Origin: Pelagibacterales bacterium SAG-MED01 | GTDB taxonomy: Bacteria > Pseudomonadota > Alphaproteobacteria > Pelagibacterales > Pelagibacteraceae | Length of the DNA: 64,000 bases | Assembly: GCA_014654455.1 (NCBI GenBank) | Contig: JACWCY010000001.1 | Coordinates: forward strand, 1 to 64,000 | Direction: 5' to 3' | Shown here: in pieces, positions 8,229 through 16,687 of the stretch | Layout of the letters: every line of letters begins with the position of its first letter | Numbering within the stretch: position 1 is the first letter of the stretch | Position numbers and translations under genes: made by a program | The notes under the pieces: generated by a model | What the model saw: the letters and a program-made list of their open reading frames with translations, nothing else | The model's database searches: none | What the model was told of the DNA's origin: nothing

Positions 8229-8400
8229 AGTTTGGTGGGGAATCAGTGTGAAATTCATTGGCTGTTCCTGCAACGGTTATAGTCCGAGCGCCACCCAGTT
8301 AAGTCCGCTGTCGAATGAAGGCCAGGAAAAGTCTAATTCTGCTATGAAAAATTAACATCGGCACTAAATTAATCTGCTTCATATATTTTATGAGGCATAA
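8229..8400 (+). promoter_or_regulatory. Cobalamin (B12) riboswitch with RBS-sequestering hairpin
   Basis: The leader has the ordered conserved blocks of the B12 riboswitch: GGGGAATCAGTGTGAAATTC then CTGTTCCTGCAACGG (about 8236-8278), GAGCGCCACCCAG (about 8287-8299), and a B12-box-like GAAGGCCAGGAAAAGTC (about 8317-8333). Downstream, TGCTTCATA (8375-8383) pairs with TATGAGGCA (8389-8397) in a 9-bp stem with one G-U pair. It covers the GAGG ribosome binding site at 8392-8395 of the receptor gene. That indicates translational repression of btuB when B12 is plentiful. Covariance was not tested. Confidence 0.88.
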
Positions 8401-8405
8401 AATGG

Positions 8406-10418
8406 ATGAGTCATATGATGTTAAGGGTTATAGTGTTTCTAAATTTAATTTTATTTTTAAATCCAGTTTTCTCTAAAGAAATTCCAGTTATTGTTATTTC
8501 TCCTGGTAAAACTATTCAATCAAAATCAATTGTTGGATCAGATATTACTGTAGTTAATGATCAACAAATAAATGAAGCAAATGATTTTTTTATTGGTGAT
8601 ATTATTGAAAATACTGTTCCTGGTATGAGTATGTTTCAAAGTGGGGGTTATGGAACTGTAACGGGCATTCAGATGAGAGGATTGCCAGGAAGATATTCAA
8701 CTGTTTTTATTGATGGTGTTAAAATGTCGGATCCTTCGACGCCTGACAATCGTTATTATGGAGTCAATCAAATACCCGCTGATAGTATTGAGCGTGTTGA
8801 AGTTTTAAAAGGAACTCATAGTTCTTTATACGGAGGTAGTGCAATTAGTGGTGCTATAAATATTTATACAAAAAAAGCAGAAGAAGAAGGAATTAAACAA
8901 AGTATCAGTTTAACTGGTGGATTTGATAATTGGTATACAATATCTCAAGAAAGAAATCTTAATTATAATCTTTTGGGGAAAAAAAATGCACATGATTTTG
9001 CTCTAAATTTAAATGGTTTTTTTACAGAAGGTCAATCAGCGATGACTGATAATACAGAGAGAGATTCTTATAGATCTGATGGTATTGTTGCTAAATATGG
9101 CTATCAGATAAATAACAGTTTAAGAATTGAAAATAATTTAAGTTATAATGACACTTTGTTAGAATATGATGAGCCAACACATTATACTGGTAATTTTGGT
9201 CAGGATACGAGTTCTCCTGCAAAAGCAGATGGAAACTCCACAGATGATTATGAAGCAGCTTATAATTTTAAATTAATACAAGATAATGGTAAATTTAAAA
9301 ACCAGCTAATTTTTAATAAATTTAAAACTGTAAGAGAAGTAATAAGTTTTGATGGATCTAATGGTGGAAATTTTACTGGTAATAGAGATACAGTTAACTA
9401 CTTGGGAGAATATAATTTCAATTTAGATACAAAAATTATTTATGGTTTAGATAATGAGCTTGAAAGAGCGAACTATAAAACTTTTTCAATTAAGGAAAAA
9501 CGAGAAAATGATGAGTACATACTTTCACAATATGCGGATATACAATTTAGACCATTAGATAAGCTTTACGGTACTTTTGGTTTGAGAAGAGATGAGCATA
9601 CTATAGCAGGTGAATATTTTACAGGAAGAGGAACATTTGCTTACAAGAAAGATAGTAACACTAAATATCGAACTTCGTTTGGAAATGGTATAAGATTTGC
9701 AGCTCTAGGTGACTATTTTTATGGCACAAATGTAACTAACATAGGTGAAATTACCCCAGAAAAAAGTGTGGGAATTGATTTTGGAGTAGATAAATATATC
9801 GAAGAACTAGGTTTAGATCTAAGCTTAACAGCATTTCTTGTGCAATATGATGATCACATAGCTGGTTGGGCATCCAATGTAAATGAAAAAGGATCTACTT
9901 TTGCTGTTAAGAATAGCGCTGGTGAAATAAAAAATAAAGGTATAGAGGTTGCCACAGGTAAATTATTACCAGGTGGATATAATTTATCTCTTAATTATGC
10001 TTATACAGATTCATTAGATGGCGAAGATTGTGATAATCCTGCTAGAACAGTTAAATCGCCAATAGATTGTCAAGGAGTACTAGTGCCAAAACATCAAATC
10101 AGCTCAAGCTTAAAAAAGACTATTGATAACTTTGAAGGTTTAGGTGATTTAAATTTAACACTCAATACCAATTACGTTGGAGAAAGAAGAGATTATGGTA
10201 ATGTAAATACTAGTACTTACCATGCTGGATATTCTGGAACTTTTCACGATGTAATCTTAGGTGACTACATAACTTTTGACATTCTAAGCAATATAAAAAT
10301 AAATGATAAAGTTTATTTTATGAATCTTAAAAATGCTTTAACAGCAGAGTATGAAACTGGCTATATGTATAGAGGTCAAGAAAGACGCCTTAACTTTGGT
10401 ATTAAAACTGATTTTTAG
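8406..10418 (+). CDS. btuB: TonB-dependent outer-membrane receptor, BtuB-like
   Basis: 670 aa. A signal peptide (MLRVIVFLNLILFLNPVFS) precedes a TonB-box-like IPVIVIS. The plug domain follows (DIIENTVPGMSM, QMRGLPGRYSTVFIDGVKMSDPS, IPADSIERVEVLKGTHSSLYGGSAISGAINIYTKK, about residues 25-155), then a beta barrel ending in a C-terminal Phe. TonB receptors import scarce ligands across the outer membrane. The upstream cobalamin riboswitch points to corrinoids. The start at 8406 is 10 nt from GAGG; in-frame ATGs at 8415 and 8418 are alternatives, and an out-of-frame ATG at 8402 opens a 24-codon frame. No tonB, exbB or exbD gene is visible here; tolQRA is at 40802-42710. Confidence 0.88.
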   Translation: MSHMMLRVIVFLNLILFLNPVFSKEIPVIVISPGKTIQSKSIVGSDITVVNDQQINEANDFFIGDIIENTVPGMSMFQSGGYGTVTGIQMRGLPGRYSTVFIDGVKMSDPSTPDNRYYGVNQIPADSIERVEVLKGTHSSLYGGSAISGAINIYTKKAEEEGIKQSISLTGGFDNWYTISQERNLNYNLLGKKNAHDFALNLNGFFTEGQSAMTDNTERDSYRSDGIVAKYGYQINNSLRIENNLSYNDTLLEYDEPTHYTGNFGQDTSSPAKADGNSTDDYEAAYNFKLIQDNGKFKNQLIFNKFKTVREVISFDGSNGGNFTGNRDTVNYLGEYNFNLDTKIIYGLDNELERANYKTFSIKEKRENDEYILSQYADIQFRPLDKLYGTFGLRRDEHTIAGEYFTGRGTFAYKKDSNTKYRTSFGNGIRFAALGDYFYGTNVTNIGEITPEKSVGIDFGVDKYIEELGLDLSLTAFLVQYDDHIAGWASNVNEKGSTFAVKNSAGEIKNKGIEVATGKLLPGGYNLSLNYAYTDSLDGEDCDNPARTVKSPIDCQGVLVPKHQISSSLKKTIDNFEGLGDLNLTLNTNYVGERRDYGNVNTSTYHAGYSGTFHDVILGDYITFDILSNIKINDKVYFMNLKNALTAEYETGYMYRGQERRLNFGIKTDF

Positions 10419-10423
10419 TTATT

Positions 10424-10601
10424 GTGGTTAAATCTCCTTGCAAAAGTTTTTTGTTAATTAGATCTAAACACAGGTTTTTGTTTAGGTTGCAAACGATCAA
10501 TAGCTGAAATCAGTAATTGGAGTATAAAAGATGATAAAGAAAAAATTTCAATAATTGAAAAAGCACAAAAAAGAGAGATTTTATCTTTAAAGAAAACTTG
10601 A
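10424..10601 (+). pseudogene. DUF1289 protein, broken
   Basis: Frames joined by eye give VVKSPCKSFC-(stop)-LDLNTGFCLGCKRSIAEISNWSIKDD...KREILSLKKT. This matches the small DUF1289 family (SPC...C, C..C and EI..W motifs, four cysteines). The 5' part starts at GTG 10424. The remainder is in another frame after the T-run at 10447-10452, and an in-frame TAA sits at 10455-10457, where Lys or Arg is usual. One T insertion plus one substitution explain both lesions. It occupies most of the gap between btuB and the next gene. DUF1289 function is unknown. Confidence 0.7.
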
Positions 10602-10656
10602 TTACCATTGAATAGATAATATAAAATAAATTAAATAAACTATTATAATCAATTAT

Positions 10657-11172
10657 ATGAACATAGCTAACAAAGACCTTAAAAAATATTTATTTCCAAT
10701 TTCAATAATATGTATTTTAGCCTTTTCAAGACTAATACCTCATCCGCCTAACTTTACACCCATAATTGCAGCGGCTGTAATTAGCTCTTATTTACTTAAA
10801 AATATTTATTTGTCATTGATTGTTTTACTCGGCTCAATGTTTTTAAGTGATTTAATTATAGGCCTTTATAATAATTTTATTTTTACTTATTTTTCTCTAT
10901 TTTTAATATTAATAATTCAATCACAAATTATTAAAAAGATTACTTTTAAAAATTTATATATTTATTGTTTAATTGCTTCAGTGATATTTTTTGTGACAAC
11001 TAATTTTAGTGTTTGGATTTTTTCAAATTTATATGAAAAAAGTTTTAATGGTTTGATTAATTGTTATTTTTTGGCGATTCCTTTTTTTTCAAATACAGTT
11101 TTATCTACTATCTTTTTTTCATATTTAGCATATGTAGTTACAAACTTTGGGTATAAAAAACTTTACAATTAA
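10657..11172 (+). CDS. Small polytopic membrane protein, DUF6580/S-component-like
   Basis: 171 aa, almost entirely hydrophobic with about five or six membrane segments. The N-terminal stretch SRLIPHPPNFTPIIAAAVIS matches the R-x-x-P-H-P-P-N-x-x-P motif of DUF6580-type proteins, which resemble S components of ECF vitamin transporters. It follows a B12-riboswitch-controlled receptor on the same strand, so inner-membrane corrinoid uptake is an attractive but unproven role. No ECF ATPase or T component is nearby. The riboswitch may not reach it because a 238-bp gap with a decayed gene separates them. Confidence 0.65.
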   Translation: MNIANKDLKKYLFPISIICILAFSRLIPHPPNFTPIIAAAVISSYLLKNIYLSLIVLLGSMFLSDLIIGLYNNFIFTYFSLFLILIIQSQIIKKITFKNLYIYCLIASVIFFVTTNFSVWIFSNLYEKSFNGLINCYFLAIPFFSNTVLSTIFFSYLAYVVTNFGYKKLYN

Positions 11173-11199
11173 AATATTAACTGATTATAAAATTATCAT

Positions 11200-12252
11200 A
11201 TGTCTAAGTCTATTTTTGGAAATATCATTAATAAATTTTTCTTTTTAATACTAAAAATTTTTCCCCATAGTAGTTATAAATATTTAATAATTTTTTTTAA
11301 AAAAATTATTTTATTCATAAAAAAGGTATCACTAGACAGCACGATAATTTATAATTACGAAGTAGAAAATATAAAATATAAGATTTATGTAAGGAAACAG
11401 AATTCTCAAGCACACTACACTTACACTCAATTACTCACCAAAGGCAAAGTTTATGAATTAGCAGTTACTGTTTGTCTAAATAGTATTTTAAAAAAAGAAG
11501 AAAAACCAATTTTTGCAGATATTGGTGCTTTTGTTGGTCATTATGCTTGTTATGTATCTAAATTTTTAAACAATGATTTACCAGTATATGCATTAGAGAG
11601 TAATAAAGATTTTTGTAATGATATTGAAAAATCTGCCTCTTTAAGCAATATTAAAAATATTGAAATAGTAAATGCAGTTCTATCAGATAAAAAAGAAAAT
11701 TTGTTTGTATATGACGTGGGAGTTGTTGACCCAAAAGACATTTCAGATAATCAAAATGATGAAATTGAATATCTACAAAAAGTTTCTAAATTTGGAAAAC
11801 AATTAGAAACAACTACTTTAGACATGGTTTTTAGTAAAAAAGAATATGTGCCAAATATATTAAAAATGGATGTTCATGGAGCTGAGGGAAAAATATTAAA
11901 TGGTAGTAATGAATTGCTAAATGATAATATCAAATATCTTTTAATGGAACTTCATACAGAAAACGATTTAAAAAAATTTTCACCAGGATTTTCAAAATCA
12001 AAAATAATCAAAAACCTTGTAGATCATGATTTTAATTGTTATCTAATATCTCCACATTCAGATGGATTTAGAAATCTTTATTCACCAAATAACGACACTC
12101 AAGATTTATATTTAAAAAACATAAACAAATTAAAATATTTAAAAATTGATAAAGATATTGCAGAAAGTATTTTATATGACAGGAATTTTTCAGATATCTT
12201 TATTTTAGCCTTAAAGAAGAATATAGATATCAACTCTTTAAGTTGTTTTTAA
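11200..12252 (+). CDS. FkbM-family methyltransferase
   Basis: 350 aa. The SAM-binding Rossmann motif FADIGAFVGHYACYV is at residues 106-119, followed by YALESNK and VLSDKKENLFVYDVG. A late TTLDMV...ILKMDVHGAEGKILNG segment is characteristic of FkbM methyltransferases, which O-methylate sugars or other small molecules. The N-terminal 50 residues are basic and hydrophobic. It starts 27 nt after the membrane protein gene, so co-transcription is possible. The substrate cannot be told from sequence. FkbM genes are typical of accessory polysaccharide regions. Confidence 0.85.
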   Translation: MSKSIFGNIINKFFFLILKIFPHSSYKYLIIFFKKIILFIKKVSLDSTIIYNYEVENIKYKIYVRKQNSQAHYTYTQLLTKGKVYELAVTVCLNSILKKEEKPIFADIGAFVGHYACYVSKFLNNDLPVYALESNKDFCNDIEKSASLSNIKNIEIVNAVLSDKKENLFVYDVGVVDPKDISDNQNDEIEYLQKVSKFGKQLETTTLDMVFSKKEYVPNILKMDVHGAEGKILNGSNELLNDNIKYLLMELHTENDLKKFSPGFSKSKIIKNLVDHDFNCYLISPHSDGFRNLYSPNNDTQDLYLKNINKLKYLKIDKDIAESILYDRNFSDIFILALKKNIDINSLSCF

Positions 12253-12263
12253 AAAAAAGTTAT

Positions 12264-13904
12264 TTAACTTCCCAGATTTCTAGAGTTGGCATATCTTTTA
12301 AATGGTTTGATGGCCTTATTTCTAATTTTATCTGCCAACTGATGAAAATCACCTTTTAAAATTAATTTAATTGCAGCAATCGAATATGTTAATGGTCTAA
12401 ATCTAAAACTTGCTTTATGTAATAATCCACCTTCTCCCCAAATTGACCATAACAAAACTGATTTTAAATTTAAGTAATGAAACACAATTCTAGATAATGG
12501 ACCTTTTCTAAATACCGCAAACTTCACAATTTTGTCTGAGGCATGGTTCCAACACATCATCCATATAATATTATTTAATCTTTGAAGTTGATTTGTTCTC
12601 GTCTTTTCTCTTTTTTTCCACCTAGGAATAAATTTCCAGTTTTCAGTAGTTCTTCTCATCATCGTTGGCCAATCATCAAGTTCTTCCTCGGTAATATGAC
12701 CTGCATCAATAGCTAGTTTTGTCATCGGATAATCGGGAAAATGTTGAAGAGAAAATGTATTAAATATTACTGGTTTTGGTAACTGTAATATTAAATCAAT
12801 ACATTCTATCAATGTTTCTTTAGTTTCAAAATCATTATCTAAAATTAAGTCATATCTAATAGCTATATCAAATTTACTTATTTCATTTGTTAATTCAATT
12901 ATTTCTTGATTTGTACCAGGTCTTGTAAAGACTTCATTCCTGATCTTGTCTGATCCTGTTTGAATACCGAAGTTAATTTCTTTACATCCTGCATGAGCAA
13001 GTCTCTCTATTGTTTTTACTTTTAGTGATTTTGGGTGATACAATACATCAAAGGGTAGTCCTACTTCTTTAGGAAATCTCTCTGAATATTCTTCTATAAA
13101 ACCTGGAGCCGAACCAAATACTTCATCTATAAAATAAACTCTTTTTTTCTTATTGCCAGGTCTATTAAGGTGCAAGTTTACTTCTTCAACTATGCTATCT
13201 ACAGACCTTCTCCTTACAAATTTACCCAAACCTTTATAAATATCATGATACATTGTTTCAACACAAAAAGAGCAACTATAAGGGCAGCCTCTTGTGGATT
13301 GTAAATACAAAATATTATGATCAAGCTCTGGGTCTTCTCTTGAACATTTGTTTTGTTCAATAAAATACATATTTTCATGACCATATTCTGCAAAAGGAAG
13401 TGTATCCAATTCTTGTATTAATGGTCCTTGAGGATTTTTTGTAATTTTTCCACTTTCATTTACCCATAAATTTTTGATATTTGAATAATCTTTTCCATCC
13501 CTAACTGCTACTATCAATTCTTCGAATGCTCTTTCCCCTTCACCTATACAAATGACATCTGTCATTTTAATATGTTCATCTGGTGTTATGGTCGGGCCAA
13601 CTCCTCCCCAAACTACTACTGCATCAGTATGTTTTTTAACTAACTCTGTAATTCTTTTAGCAATTAAAACGTAAGGTGATAACAAACTTATTGCTACTAT
13701 TTTTGGATTTATTTTAATTATATTGTCTAAAAAAAGCTTTTCTTCTTTTTCAGTTGGAAGACTAAAAAGATTTGAGTCATAGTTTTTATAAAATATTGTA
13801 TGGGCTCTTACACCATCAAGTCTATCTGCCAAGGGATGTAAAATTCTAACTGGCACATTAAAATATGTATAAAGTCCAACTATTACAACATTTATATCTT
13901 TCAT
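12264..13904 (-). CDS. Radical SAM protein with B12-binding-like N-terminal domain
   Basis: 546 aa. The N-terminal Rossmann-like domain (about 4-140: NVVIVGLYTYF..., AISLLSPYV, VVWGGVGPTITPDE, CIGEGE) resembles the cobalamin-binding domain of the BchE/methylase class of radical SAM enzymes. The [4Fe-4S] motif CPYSCSFC (C207, C211, C214) and an Elp3-like barrel follow (FGIQTGSDKIRNEVFTR). Such enzymes often methylate or cyclise unreactive carbons. The convergent neighbours include the B12 uptake genes, which would suit a B12-dependent enzyme. The DxHxxG cobalamin ligand motif is absent, as it is in many of this class. Substrate unknown. Confidence 0.8.
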   Translation of the reverse strand: MKDINVVIVGLYTYFNVPVRILHPLADRLDGVRAHTIFYKNYDSNLFSLPTEKEEKLFLDNIIKINPKIVAISLLSPYVLIAKRITELVKKHTDAVVVWGGVGPTITPDEHIKMTDVICIGEGERAFEELIVAVRDGKDYSNIKNLWVNESGKITKNPQGPLIQELDTLPFAEYGHENMYFIEQNKCSREDPELDHNILYLQSTRGCPYSCSFCVETMYHDIYKGLGKFVRRRSVDSIVEEVNLHLNRPGNKKKRVYFIDEVFGSAPGFIEEYSERFPKEVGLPFDVLYHPKSLKVKTIERLAHAGCKEINFGIQTGSDKIRNEVFTRPGTNQEIIELTNEISKFDIAIRYDLILDNDFETKETLIECIDLILQLPKPVIFNTFSLQHFPDYPMTKLAIDAGHITEEELDDWPTMMRRTTENWKFIPRWKKREKTRTNQLQRLNNIIWMMCWNHASDKIVKFAVFRKGPLSRIVFHYLNLKSVLLWSIWGEGGLLHKASFRFRPLTYSIAAIKLILKGDFHQLADKIRNKAIKPFKRYANSRNLGS

Positions 13905-14023
13905 ATATTTAAATATATACTACTTCTAATTTGATTGTTAAGTCATAATATCACAAGATTAATTGATTTTTAGTCAACAATAGCAGAATTTTTGATCAAT
14001 TGATTAAATCAATTCTTAATAAA

Positions 14024-16687
14024 TTACTTATTTTTTTTTAATTCTGCTTGAGCTGCTGCTAATCTTGCAATTGGAACTCTGTAAGGGGAGCAAGATACAT
14101 AATCCAAACCTGCTTTTGAACAAAAATGAATACTTTTTGGATCACCTCCGTGTTCACCACAAATTCCTAATTTAATCTTTTTATTTTGTTTTTTTCCTTT
14201 TATTACAGCTATATCTATTAAATCTTCAACTCCTTCATCAATTGAAATAAATGGGTCTATAGAAAATATTTTATTATCAATGTAGTCATTTAAAAATTTT
14301 CCACTATCATCACGGCTAATACCAAAAGTTGTTTGGGTTAAATCATTTGTTCCAAAACTAAAAAATTCTGCGTGTTTTGCAATATCTTTTGCTTTAATTG
14401 CAGCTCTAGGCAATTCAATCATTGTGCCTACTAGATAATCTATCTTAATATTTTTTTCTTTTTTTACTTGCCCTGCAACACGTATTACTAGATTTTTCAT
14501 TATTTGGATCTCAGCCTCAGTTGAAACAAGTGGAATCATTATTTCCGGAAATGCAGTTTTTTGTTTATTCTTTTTTAGTTCCGATAATGCTTCAAAAATT
14601 GCTCGACATTGCATTTCATAAATTTCTGGAAAAGAAATACCTAATCTACAACCTCTGTGACCTAGCATAGGATTTTGTTCATGAAGTTCATCTATCCTGG
14701 ACTCTACATCTTTTTTGTCTGCACCAACTACTTTTGCTACTTCAGATATTTCTTTGTCAGATTTAGGTAAAAATTCATGTAAGGGGGGGTCTAACAATCT
14801 CACAGTAACAGGAAGACCATACATAATTTTAAATATTTCCATAAAGTCTTTTTTTTGATGAGGCAAAAGTTTTTTTAGAGCTTTACCTCTATCTTCTTGG
14901 GTTTTTGATAAAATCATTTCTCTTACTGATAAAATTCTTTCTTCATCAAAAAACATATGTTCAGTTCTACAAAGACCGATTCCTTCAGCACCAAAGTCTC
15001 TAGCTGTTTTAGTATCGAGTGGAGTTTCAGAATTCGTTCTGACTTTCAATTTTCTAATATTATCAGCCCATCCCATTAATTTTGAAAAATCACCAGAAAT
15101 TTCAGGTTTTACAGTAGGTACATTTCCCAAAATTATTCTTCCAGTAGAGCCATCTATTGTAATAATATCACCTTCTTTGACTTCTACAGATGATGTTTTG
15201 AAAAATTTTTGTTCATAATTGATATCAATTTCACTTGAACCAGAAACACAAGGCCTTCCCATTCCTCTTGCAACTACCGCAGCATGACTTGTCATACCTC
15301 CTCTTGCTGTCAAAATTCCTTTTGCTGCGTGCATACCTTGAATATCTTCTGGGGAAGTTTCTACTCTAACTAAAATAGTATCTTGCATCATGCTGTTTAA
15401 TCTTTCTGCTTCCTCAGAAGTAAAAACTACTTTGCCACTTGCAGCTCCTGGAGATGCGGGCAAACCATTAGCAATAACTTCGATAGAGCTTTTTTCATCT
15501 AAAGTAGGATGTAATAAAGTATCTAAGGAATTAGGATCAATTCTTAAAACTGCATCATTTTTTGAAATTAGCTTTTCTTTGACCATATCAACTGCAATTT
15601 TTACAGCTGATTTTGAAGTTCTTTTACCTGAGCGAGTTTGTAATATCCAAAGTTTTTTGTTTTCAACTGTAAACTCAACATCTTGCATATCCTTATAATG
15701 TTTTTCTAATTTTTTTAGGATCTTATATAATTCCTGATAAACTTTTGGCATGGTCTCTTCCATCGAAAGTTCTTTTGTCTTAGCATCTTTTTTTGCTTTT
15801 TTCGTTATATATTGCGGTGTTCTAGTTCCAGCGACAACGTCCTCTCCTTGTGCATTAATTAAATATTCTCCATAAATATCATTTGAACCATTAGAGGGAT
15901 TTCTTGTAAATACCACACCTGTTGCACAATCTTCTCCCATATTTCCAAATACCATAGATTGCACATTTACAGCTGTTCCCCACTCAGCAGAAATATGATT
16001 TAATTTCCTATAAACTTTTGCTCTATTACTTTCCCAAGATAAAAATACTGCACTAATTGCACCTAGTAATTGCTCATATACATTTTGCGGAAAATCTTTG
16101 TTTGTTTTTTCTTTAACCGTATTTTTAAAATCTTTAATTAAACCATCCCAATCTTCTTCATCTAGTTCAGTATCTAACAATACTCCTTTTGTTAATTTAT
16201 AATTCTCAATTAATTCTTCAAAATGATAGCTTTCAACTCCCATAACAACATTGCCATACATTTGTATAAATCTTCTATAACTATCTTTAGCAAATCTTCC
16301 ATTTGAAGTCTTATTTGCTAAAGCAATTACAGTTTTATCATTTAAACCAAGATTAAGAATTGTATCCATCATACCAGGCATTGAAACTCTAGCTCCAGAT
16401 CTAACTGATAATAAAAGAGGATTTTTTAGGTCTCCAAATTTTTTAGATACATCTTTTTCAATTATTTTAAGTTCTTTTTTAATTAGGGAAACTAATTTAA
16501 GATTTAATTTCTTTTTATCTTTATAGAAAATTTCACAAACTTTAGTTGAAATTGTAAATCCTGGTGGCACAGGAAGCCCCATTCTACCCATTTCAGATAA
16601 ATTAGCACCCTTTCCACCTAAAAAATTTTTAGGTTCCTTAATTCTTTTTGTGTCTTTTGACTTAAAATTTAAAATTAATTTATTCAT
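14024..16687 (-). CDS. ppdK: Pyruvate, phosphate dikinase
   Basis: 887 aa, normal length. It interconverts pyruvate + ATP + phosphate and PEP + AMP + PPi, giving a gluconeogenic or reversible glycolytic step. An N-terminal ATP-grasp domain (KGANLSEMGRMGLPVPPGF) is followed by the phosphohistidine swivel GGMTSHAAVVARGMGRPCVSG with the catalytic His near residue 468, and a PEP/pyruvate-binding barrel ending FGTNDLTQTTFGISRDD and GICGEHGGDP. It overlaps the glyS stop by 8 nt, so it is transcribed with the glycyl-tRNA synthetase genes. Confidence 0.97.
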   Translation of the reverse strand: MNKLILNFKSKDTKRIKEPKNFLGGKGANLSEMGRMGLPVPPGFTISTKVCEIFYKDKKKLNLKLVSLIKKELKIIEKDVSKKFGDLKNPLLLSVRSGARVSMPGMMDTILNLGLNDKTVIALANKTSNGRFAKDSYRRFIQMYGNVVMGVESYHFEELIENYKLTKGVLLDTELDEEDWDGLIKDFKNTVKEKTNKDFPQNVYEQLLGAISAVFLSWESNRAKVYRKLNHISAEWGTAVNVQSMVFGNMGEDCATGVVFTRNPSNGSNDIYGEYLINAQGEDVVAGTRTPQYITKKAKKDAKTKELSMEETMPKVYQELYKILKKLEKHYKDMQDVEFTVENKKLWILQTRSGKRTSKSAVKIAVDMVKEKLISKNDAVLRIDPNSLDTLLHPTLDEKSSIEVIANGLPASPGAASGKVVFTSEEAERLNSMMQDTILVRVETSPEDIQGMHAAKGILTARGGMTSHAAVVARGMGRPCVSGSSEIDINYEQKFFKTSSVEVKEGDIITIDGSTGRIILGNVPTVKPEISGDFSKLMGWADNIRKLKVRTNSETPLDTKTARDFGAEGIGLCRTEHMFFDEERILSVREMILSKTQEDRGKALKKLLPHQKKDFMEIFKIMYGLPVTVRLLDPPLHEFLPKSDKEISEVAKVVGADKKDVESRIDELHEQNPMLGHRGCRLGISFPEIYEMQCRAIFEALSELKKNKQKTAFPEIMIPLVSTEAEIQIMKNLVIRVAGQVKKEKNIKIDYLVGTMIELPRAAIKAKDIAKHAEFFSFGTNDLTQTTFGISRDDSGKFLNDYIDNKIFSIDPFISIDEGVEDLIDIAVIKGKKQNKKIKLGICGEHGGDPKSIHFCSKAGLDYVSCSPYRVPIARLAAAQAELKKNK

